NCBI GenBank assembly: GCA_944385405.1
Contig: CALWXB010000013.1
Location: forward strand, 1-44,442
Source of the DNA: an uncultured Oscillospiraceae bacterium
GTDB lineage: Bacteria; Bacillota; Clostridia; Oscillospirales; Oscillospiraceae
Reading direction: 5' to 3'
Length of the DNA stretch: 44,442 bases
Within the stretch, counting starts at the first letter, position 1. Each line of letters begins with the position of its first letter. Below are positions 38,673-44,442 of this stretch, in pieces. The translations under genes were made by a program, and so were the position numbers. The notes under the pieces were generated by a model that saw only the letters and a program-made list of their open reading frames with translations, was not told where the DNA came from and did no database searches.

Positions 38673-40814
38673 CTATGTATGCCGCCAGCCGCCCAGCAAA
38701 CCGTCCCAGAGCCCGCTCAAGCCCCGGGCCTGACGCAGATGCGCCGCGCGCTCCGCTGCGTCCTGATAGTCCTGCCGGGCTGCAGATTCATAGAGCGCCG
38801 CCGCCTGCTGCCGGTCCCTGCGAACGCCTTTGCCGTGCTCATAGCACCAAGCTAGATGATACTGGGCACGGGGATGCCCCCGTTCCACAGCCTTGCGATA
38901 CCAATACACCGCTGTTTCCCAGCTCTGGGACACACCCTCGCCAAGCTCATAGAGATAGCCCAGATTACACTGGCCGACAGGATCTCCCTGCTCTGCCGCC
39001 GCGCGGTACAGCTCCGCTGCACGGGCACAGTCCTTGCCTACACCTTCGCCGCGCTCATAGCATACGCCCAGATTGCACTGCGCCGCCGCATAGCCGCCAT
39101 CGGCGGCTTGGGTATACCAGTAGACCGCCTGCTCCCAGTCCTGGCTCACGCCTGCACCTCGCTTGTAGCAGGCGCCCAAGCCAAACATGCCCCGCAGATC
39201 CTTTTGCTCCGCAGCCTTGCGGTACCAGTACACTGCGCGGCGCGGGCTCTCTTCTACACCCTTGCCGTATTCATAGCACCAGGCCAGATTGCACTGGGCA
39301 CGGGCCAGTCCCTGCAGCGCGGCGGCCCCATACCACTTGGCAGCCGCCGTCCAGTCCTGCTTCACGCCCCGGCCGATCTCATAGAGATAGCCCAGGTTGC
39401 ACTGGCCCGGCGCGTTGCCGCCCTCCGCCGCCCGGCGGTACAGCGCCGCCGCCGCGGCGTAGTCCTGGGCCACGCCCTCACCCCGCTCGTAGCACACGCC
39501 CAGATCGCACTGAGCCGGCGGGAATCCGGCATCGGCAGACCGGGTATACCAGCGCACCGCCTCAGCGCTGTCCTGCACTACGCCAAAACCGTAGTCATAG
39601 GCTCTGGCCACACAGAAAAGGCCCCGGGGATCTCCCTGATCCGCCGCCTTTCGGTACCAGCGCAGCGACTCCGCCAGATCCACCCCCACGCCCTTGCCGT
39701 GTTCGTAGCACCAGGCCAGGTTGCACTGGGCGCGGGCAGAACCGCTCTCTGCCGCCCGTGTATACCAGCGCACTGCCTCCTCCCAGCTCTGCTCCACGCC
39801 CTCGCCGTTTTCATAGAGATAGCCCAGGCAGCAGGCACCGTCCTCATCTCCGTGCTCCGCAGCGGCGCGATACCAGACTGCCGCCTGCTGCAGATCCACC
39901 GGGACGCCCTTGCCCTGCTCGCAGCAAAGCCCCATGCTCAGCTCGCCCCGGGCATAGCCCTGCTCCGCCGCCCGACGGTACAGTGCCGCCGCCTGCTCCG
40001 CGCTCTGCTCCACGCCCCGGCCGTTCTCATAGCACCAGGCCAGATTGCACTGGGCACGGGGATATCCCTGGGACGCCGCCGCGCGGTACCAGCGCACCGC
40101 CTCCTCCCAGCTCTGCTCCACGCCCCGGCCGGACTCACAGCAAAATCCCAGGCAGCATTGTCCTGGCGCATGCCCCTGCTCCGCCGCGGCGCGGTACCAC
40201 ATGGCCGCCTGGCGCAGATCACTCTCTGTTCCCACACCGAACTCCAGGCAGCGGCCCAGCTCCGTCTGTGCCGGTGGGTAGCCCAGCCACGCCGCAGAGC
40301 GATACCAGCGAAATGCCTCGCTCTCATCCGCCGCCGTGCCCTCGCCCCGGCGCAGGGCCTCCGCCAGCAGAAACTGGCCCCGGGGATACCCGCGCCCTGC
40401 GGCATTGCGGAAGCACTCCAGCGCCCGGGCGGCATCCCGGTCCACACCGATCCCGCAGGCATAGCAGTACCCCAGATTGGTCAGGGCAGGCAGGTATTCC
40501 TGAGACGCCGCCTGGGCATACAGCACCGCCGCCTGCCTGGGGTCCTCCCGGACGCCCACGCCGCTTTCAAAGCACCAGCCCAGGTTGGTGGTGCCCAGGG
40601 GATCTCCCATGGCTGCCGCCCGCTGGTAACAAGCCAGTGCGTCGGTATCCCGGCCATCGTCCACCGCCTGGCCGCCCAGGCTCACCCAGTCGCCCGCCGT
40701 CAGTTCCTCCTCGTCCAGCGTATGAAAGAAGGTGCCGCCGCAGCGGGGGCACACGTCCGGCTCCTCCTCCGCCACATAGCCGCACTCCGGGTTCTCACAG
40801 CGATAAAACTCCAT
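38673..40814 (-). CDS. Sel1-repeat protein with zinc-ribbon head
   Basis: 713 aa. The N-terminus (about 1-30, FYRCENPECGYVAEEEPDVC then CGG) is a rubredoxin/rubrerythrin-like four-Cys zinc ribbon. It is followed by 17 Sel1-like repeats of about 36 residues (core A-x-x-x-LG-x-CYE-x-G-x-GV), each a helix pair of the TPR-like solenoid, and a short tail. Sel1 arrays are protein-protein scaffolds; no catalytic domain is present. No signal peptide, so cytosolic. Starts at MEFYRCENPE (40814). The repeats are also alike at the DNA level, so copy number may vary between strains. It follows the TtcA-like gene by 10 nt. Confidence 0.9.
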   Translation of the reverse strand: MEFYRCENPECGYVAEEEPDVCPRCGGTFFHTLDEEELTAGDWVSLGGQAVDDGRDTDALACYQRAAAMGDPLGTTNLGWCFESGVGVREDPRQAAVLYAQAASQEYLPALTNLGYCYACGIGVDRDAARALECFRNAAGRGYPRGQFLLAEALRRGEGTAADESEAFRWYRSAAWLGYPPAQTELGRCLEFGVGTESDLRQAAMWYRAAAEQGHAPGQCCLGFCCESGRGVEQSWEEAVRWYRAAASQGYPRAQCNLAWCYENGRGVEQSAEQAAALYRRAAEQGYARGELSMGLCCEQGKGVPVDLQQAAVWYRAAAEHGDEDGACCLGYLYENGEGVEQSWEEAVRWYTRAAESGSARAQCNLAWCYEHGKGVGVDLAESLRWYRKAADQGDPRGLFCVARAYDYGFGVVQDSAEAVRWYTRSADAGFPPAQCDLGVCYERGEGVAQDYAAAAALYRRAAEGGNAPGQCNLGYLYEIGRGVKQDWTAAAKWYGAAALQGLARAQCNLAWCYEYGKGVEESPRRAVYWYRKAAEQKDLRGMFGLGACYKRGAGVSQDWEQAVYWYTQAADGGYAAAQCNLGVCYERGEGVGKDCARAAELYRAAAEQGDPVGQCNLGYLYELGEGVSQSWETAVYWYRKAVERGHPRAQYHLAWCYEHGKGVRRDRQQAAALYESAARQDYQDAAERAAHLRQARGLSGLWDGLLGGWRHT

Positions 40815-40824
40815 AGCGCCTCCG

Positions 40825-41697
40825 TCATGCTTCCCCTTCGTCGTCCAGCCAGTCCGCACCGCCGTAATGATCCAGGAAGGAGTGGGTCTTTCCCCGGTAC
40901 TTGAAACCCGGGAAGGTATCCAGCTGCACCCCGTGGATGGCGCGGAAAATGCTCTTTTCAATGTTGGTATTCGTCTTTTTCAGCTCCCGCAGCAGCACCT
41001 TCATCTCCTGGCGCTTGCTCTCCCCCACACCGTCGCTGGAGGCGTCCCGGGCCTCCGTGAAGCGGCAGGCGCACTGGAGGAACTCCAGTCCGTTATACCG
41101 CTTCCAGGCCAGGATGGCATCCTCATGAACACAGTACAGAGGGCGGATGAGCTCCATGCCCGGGAAGTTGCGGCTGCGCAGCTTGGGGGGCATGGCCTGG
41201 AGCTGGGCCCCATAGAAAAGGCCCAGCAATGTGGTCTCCACCACATCAGAAAAGTGATGCCCCAGGGCGATCTTGTTGCACCCCAGCTCCTGCGCCCGGG
41301 CATACAGCCAGCCGCGGCGCATCCGGGCGCACAGATAGCAGGGATTCTTCTCCACCTGGGTGGTCACCGCAAAGATATCGCTTTCAAAAATGGTGATGGG
41401 GATCCCCAGTCGCGCCGCATTGGATTCGATGAGCGCCCGGTTCCGGGGATTGTATCCCGGGTCCATCACCAGGAAGGTCAGGTCAAAGGGCGCGTCGGTA
41501 TGCCTTTGCAGCTCCTGCATCAGCATGGCCAGCACCATGGAGTCCTTCCCGCCGGAGATGCACACGGCAATGTGATCGCCGGGCTGCACCAGCTCATAGC
41601 GCTTCACAGCGGCAATGAATGGGTTCCAGAGGGTCTTGCGATAGGTCTTGATGAGACTGCGCTGGGCAATCTCCCGGGGGGTCAGCTCTCGGGACAT
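40825..41697 (-). CDS. TtcA/TilS-family PP-loop tRNA thiolation protein
   Basis: 290-aa cytosolic ATP pyrophosphatase. PP-loop CISGGKDSMVLAML (about 50-63), a Cys pair PCYLCARMRRG (about 133-143), the LGHHFSDVVETTLL block and a second Cys site QCACRF near residue 220. TtcA uses a 4Fe-4S cluster held by such cysteines to make 2-thiocytidine at tRNA position 32. The substrate is inferred from family. RBS AGGAGGAA. Lies 23 nt after cls. Confidence 0.85.
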   Translation of the reverse strand: MSRELTPREIAQRSLIKTYRKTLWNPFIAAVKRYELVQPGDHIAVCISGGKDSMVLAMLMQELQRHTDAPFDLTFLVMDPGYNPRNRALIESNAARLGIPITIFESDIFAVTTQVEKNPCYLCARMRRGWLYARAQELGCNKIALGHHFSDVVETTLLGLFYGAQLQAMPPKLRSRNFPGMELIRPLYCVHEDAILAWKRYNGLEFLQCACRFTEARDASSDGVGESKRQEMKVLLRELKKTNTNIEKSIFRAIHGVQLDTFPGFKYRGKTHSFLDHYGGADWLDDEGEA

Positions 41698-41720
41698 GGG
41701 ATTCCTCCTGTGGGTTACTT

Positions 41721-43286
41721 TCAGATCCAGATGGCGGCCAGACGCAGGATGGAAGCGAAGGTCCGCCGCAGCCAGGGCCGCCGGTTCCACTCTTCCAGGG
41801 TATAGCGCTGGCTCTGGGCCATGGTGGCGTCCAGGTCCTCCAGCAGTTCCTCCACCACCGGCATGTGATAGAGCATCACAGCGCACTCATAATGGAGCTG
41901 GAAGGTGCGGTAGTCCATATTCGTGCTGCCCACCAGTGCCACCTCCCGGTCCACCATGACACTTTTGGCGTGGAGGAAGCCGGGCGTATACTTGTAGATC
42001 TTCACACCGTGGGCCAGCAGCTCGCCCCAATAGGTTTCCGCCACGACGTAGGCATACTTCTTGTCCGGGATCGCCGGCACCAGCAGGCGCACATCCACTC
42101 CGGCATCCGCCGCGATGCACAGCGCCTTCTGCATGGCCTCCTCCACCGCATAATAGGGCGTGGTGATATACAGCATCCGCTTGGCCGAGGCGATGAGCTG
42201 GAGATAGGTCTCCTCAATGGGGTTGTCCGGGTTGTTCAGCGGCCCGTCGGTAAAGGGCTGGCAGTATCCGGGGGAAGAGACGGGAGTATGCCGGGGACGG
42301 TAATAGTCGTCCTCATTGGGCAGGGTGCGGCCCATCATCTTCCACATCTGCATGAACTGAGCCGCAAAGCCCCAGGCGCCCTCCCCCTGGATGCGCACGC
42401 CGCTGTCCTTCCAGTGGCCGAAGCGCTCGATGAGGTTGGCGTATTCGTCGGCGATGTTGATGCCGCCGGTATAGGCGGTCCAGCCGTCGATGACGGCGAT
42501 CTTCCGGTGGTCCCGGTAGTTGAAGTAGATGCGGTTGACATACCGGTGGACGGGATTGAACACCTCCACCTCAATGCCGGCGTTCTGGATGGCCTGGAGG
42601 GTCTCGTCCGAGAGGCGGGTGAGGTTGCCGAAGTCGTCGAAGATGATGCGCACCTCCACGCCGGCGGCGGCCCGGTCCCGCAGCACGGAGAACATCCGGT
42701 CCCAGACCCGCCCCTCTGCCAGGATATAATACTCCAGGAAAATATAGACCTCCGCCTGGGCCAGCTGCTGGATCAGGTCCTCCAGAAATGCGGCGCCGTC
42801 TCCGAAATAATGGGCCTGGGTATCCCGGTAAAGGGAAAAGCCCCGCTTCTGAAGGTAGGCCGCCACCCGCCCCCAGGCCGGGGACCGCTGGGTCAGGCGG
42901 CTGAGGTTGGCAGCGCTGCCCATGCGCTGGCTCTCCAGCTCCGGGATGGGCGGGATCTTCCGCAGGCTCAGGCTCTTGGCCTGATGGGTCCCGCCCCACA
43001 GGCAAAAGAGGATCATACCGGACACCGGCAGCGCCAGCAGCAGACACATCCACACCAGCTTATAGGACGGGCTGCCGGGCCGCTGGTAGACCCGGATAGC
43101 CACGATGGCACCGGCGATCTCCAAAGTCGCATAGAAGTAACTGGCCTTCTCCCGGAGGAAATGGGTCAGCAGCAGCGTGGTGGCGATCTGGGCGATGACT
43201 GTAAGCACACACATGGAGATGCTGGTGACGGCGGAAATGCGCCGTTCAATGCGCTCCGTGGGCTGCGGCAGATTTCTGTGATGCAA
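41721..43286 (-). CDS. cls: Cardiolipin synthase (phospholipase D family)
   Basis: 521-aa membrane enzyme that makes cardiolipin from phosphatidylglycerol. Two to three N-terminal membrane segments (about 18-45, 50-68, 77-97), then two PLD motifs: HRKIAVIDG with following GGINIADEY (about 260-280) and HAKSVMVDREVALVGSTN (about 445-462). TTG start at 43286, 7 nt after GGGGGAG; no better ATG is seen. First gene of a run with the TtcA-like and Sel1 genes. Confidence 0.93.
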   Translation of the reverse strand: MHHRNLPQPTERIERRISAVTSISMCVLTVIAQIATTLLLTHFLREKASYFYATLEIAGAIVAIRVYQRPGSPSYKLVWMCLLLALPVSGMILFCLWGGTHQAKSLSLRKIPPIPELESQRMGSAANLSRLTQRSPAWGRVAAYLQKRGFSLYRDTQAHYFGDGAAFLEDLIQQLAQAEVYIFLEYYILAEGRVWDRMFSVLRDRAAAGVEVRIIFDDFGNLTRLSDETLQAIQNAGIEVEVFNPVHRYVNRIYFNYRDHRKIAVIDGWTAYTGGINIADEYANLIERFGHWKDSGVRIQGEGAWGFAAQFMQMWKMMGRTLPNEDDYYRPRHTPVSSPGYCQPFTDGPLNNPDNPIEETYLQLIASAKRMLYITTPYYAVEEAMQKALCIAADAGVDVRLLVPAIPDKKYAYVVAETYWGELLAHGVKIYKYTPGFLHAKSVMVDREVALVGSTNMDYRTFQLHYECAVMLYHMPVVEELLEDLDATMAQSQRYTLEEWNRRPWLRRTFASILRLAAIWI

Positions 43287-43383
43287 AAAGGCTCCCCCCT
43301 TTTGATGTTCACTCTTCTACGAAATTAAATTATTATACCGAATTTTCAGGATCTGTTCAACCACGATTCCGTAACAAACGGCA

Positions 43384-43407
43384 GCGCCCCGCCCATAAGG
43401 GCGGGGC
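43384..43407. terminator. Hairpin after nicotinate phosphoribosyltransferase
   Basis: GCCCCGCCC-ATAAGG-GGGCGGGGC-type stem without a strong T-run; probable terminator of the minus-strand gene. The remaining 43287-43383 is AT-rich and holds the probable cls promoter. Confidence 0.55.
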
Positions 43408-43416
43408 ACCGGGGTT

Positions 43417-44442
43417 TCAGCGGCTCTTGCGCAGCAGCGACTGCTTGATGTCCCACAGGCGCTGGGACAGGTCCACATAATAGGTGTGGGGATTTTCAAA
43501 TCGCTTCACCTCATCCCAGAGGGTATCCACCTGGGCAAGGCAATAGCTCTGGATCTCCTGGAGGCTGGGACGGCGGTACACCAGCTCGCCGTGCCGGAAC
43601 ACCTGCACCTGCAGAGGCCGGGCGATGAAATGGGTAAAGGTCTTGCGCTTCCAGGTAGAGCGGGGATCGAACAGCTCCAGAGGCTTGGTCTCGTCCACCA
43701 CCTCGTCCCAGACAGTGAGATAGTCCGCCTCGGCCTTGCCGGTAGCCTTGTCATAGATCCGGTAAACCTTTTTGAAGTGGGGGTTCGTGATCTTGTCCAC
43801 GTTCTCGCTGACCTTGATCTTGGGGATGATGCGCCCCGCCTTGTCCTCCACGGCAGCCAGCTTATACACGCCGCCGAACACCGGCTGGCTGCTGGCGGTG
43901 ATCATCCGCTCGCCCACGCCGAAGAGATCCACCTGGGCCCCCTGCTGCAGGAGATCCCGGATGATATACTCGTCCAGGGAATTGGACGCGGAGATCTGGC
44001 ACTCGGTCCAGCCCGCATCGTCCAGCATCCGCCGGGCTTCCCGGGTGAGGTAGGCGATATCGCCGGAGTCCAGCCGGATGCCGCACTTGGTGATGCCCAG
44101 AGGGCGGAGCACCTCGTTGAAGGCCCGGATGGCGTCGGGCACGCCGGATTTCAGCGTGTTATAGGTATCCACCAGCAGCGTGGCGTTGTGGGGATAGATC
44201 CGGCAGTAGGTCTTGAAGGCCTCCAGCTGGCTGTCGAACATCTGGACCCAGGCGTGGGCCATGGTACCGCCGGCAGGGACCCCATAGAGCTGGTCGGAGA
44301 TGGTGCAGGCCGTGCCCTTGCAGCCGCCGATATAGGCCGCCCGGGCACCGGAGATGGCGCCGTCGGTGCCCTGGGCCCGGCGGGAGCCGAACTCCAGCAC
44401 CGTGCGGCCCTGGGCCGCACGGACGATGCGGTTGGCCTTTGT
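43417..44442 (-). CDS. pncB: Nicotinate phosphoribosyltransferase, 3' part
   Basis: NAD salvage enzyme joining nicotinate and PRPP in the cytosol. Visible residues cover the C-terminal about 341: LEFGSRRAQGTDGA, the PRPP site TMAHAWVQMF (phosphorylated-His region), GITKCGIRLDSGDIAYLTRE and FGVGERMITASSQPVFGGVY. The reading frame stays open to the window edge (upstream residues TKANRIVRAAQGRT), so the start is outside. The GTG at 44400 is internal. Confidence 0.95.
   Translation of the reverse strand, partial: TKANRIVRAAQGRTVLEFGSRRAQGTDGAISGARAAYIGGCKGTACTISDQLYGVPAGGTMAHAWVQMFDSQLEAFKTYCRIYPHNATLLVDTYNTLKSGVPDAIRAFNEVLRPLGITKCGIRLDSGDIAYLTREARRMLDDAGWTECQISASNSLDEYIIRDLLQQGAQVDLFGVGERMITASSQPVFGGVYKLAAVEDKAGRIIPKIKVSENVDKITNPHFKKVYRIYDKATGKAEADYLTVWDEVVDETKPLELFDPRSTWKRKTFTHFIARPLQVQVFRHGELVYRRPSLQEIQSYCLAQVDTLWDEVKRFENPHTYYVDLSQRLWDIKQSLLRKSR

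Noticed and set aside
38673-40814. Regular DNA repeats as a CRISPR array
   Set aside because: The period is about 108 bp in a coding frame and the units are translated Sel1 repeats without unique spacers; no cas genes are near.
38477-40904. Long plus-strand frames opposite the Sel1 gene
   Set aside because: Repeats of the Sel1 gene read in antisense stay open because of periodic GC-rich codons; Pro/Arg/Ser-rich products without domains.

Overview
The window is about 60% GC and reads as a chromosome segment of a gut Clostridia, most likely an Oscillospiraceae relative of Flavonifractor or Lawsonibacter. That placement rests on gene content: type III glutamine synthetase, a three-piece glutamate synthase, norspermidine decarboxylase, a DtxR-type regulator, a bilirubin-reductase operon and Clostridia-type prophage genes. 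It is inference; there is no rRNA gene in the window.

Region 1 (1-10243) is a nitrogen assimilation island. After the 3' end of nspC, the minus strand carries glnN (type III glutamine synthetase) followed by amt fused to a P-II domain. The plus strand carries a split glutamate synthase (amidotransferase, FMN/4Fe-4S and GXGXG subunits), a type I-like glutamine synthetase and an ANTAR-domain RNA-binding regulator with a degenerate receiver. The two divergent operons each have a promoter followed at once by an intrinsic terminator in the leader, which suggests joint control by antitermination.

Region 2 (10244-13002) is a scar: a 64-bp palindrome, an ECF sigma factor, a DUF4367 fragment, and a truncated DUF6809-like gene fused out of frame to half a tyrosine integrase.

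Region 3 (13003-27640) is ordinary chromosome. It holds a gamma-glutamyl-GABA hydrolase, tRNA-Arg(CCG), a HAD phosphatase, a CapA protein, a transporter with three peptidases (SSS, M29, PepT, M24), a DtxR regulator, a MarR-OYE-flavodoxin operon that matches bilQRS (bilirubin to urobilinogen), and ribD-ribE-ribBA-ribH under an FMN riboswitch.

Region 4 (27756-38491) is a 10.7-kb integrative element in tRNA-Gln(CTG), bounded by a 26-bp direct repeat of the tRNA 3' end. It has an integrase, a CI-like repressor with a shared divergent promoter/operator, HTH proteins, a D5/P4-type primase-helicase with an iteron-like candidate origin beside it, a small-terminase-like protein, and a tightly overlapped tail module ending in a tape measure protein. 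No large terminase, portal or capsid gene is present, so it looks like a phage satellite or a reduced prophage. Its left end carries a ribbon-helix-helix regulator and a run of six tiny overlapping genes (33-39 aa) that look like one another.

Region 5 (38492-44442) returns to chromosome: a 17-repeat Sel1 protein, a TtcA-like tRNA thiolase, cardiolipin synthase and the 3' part of nicotinate phosphoribosyltransferase.
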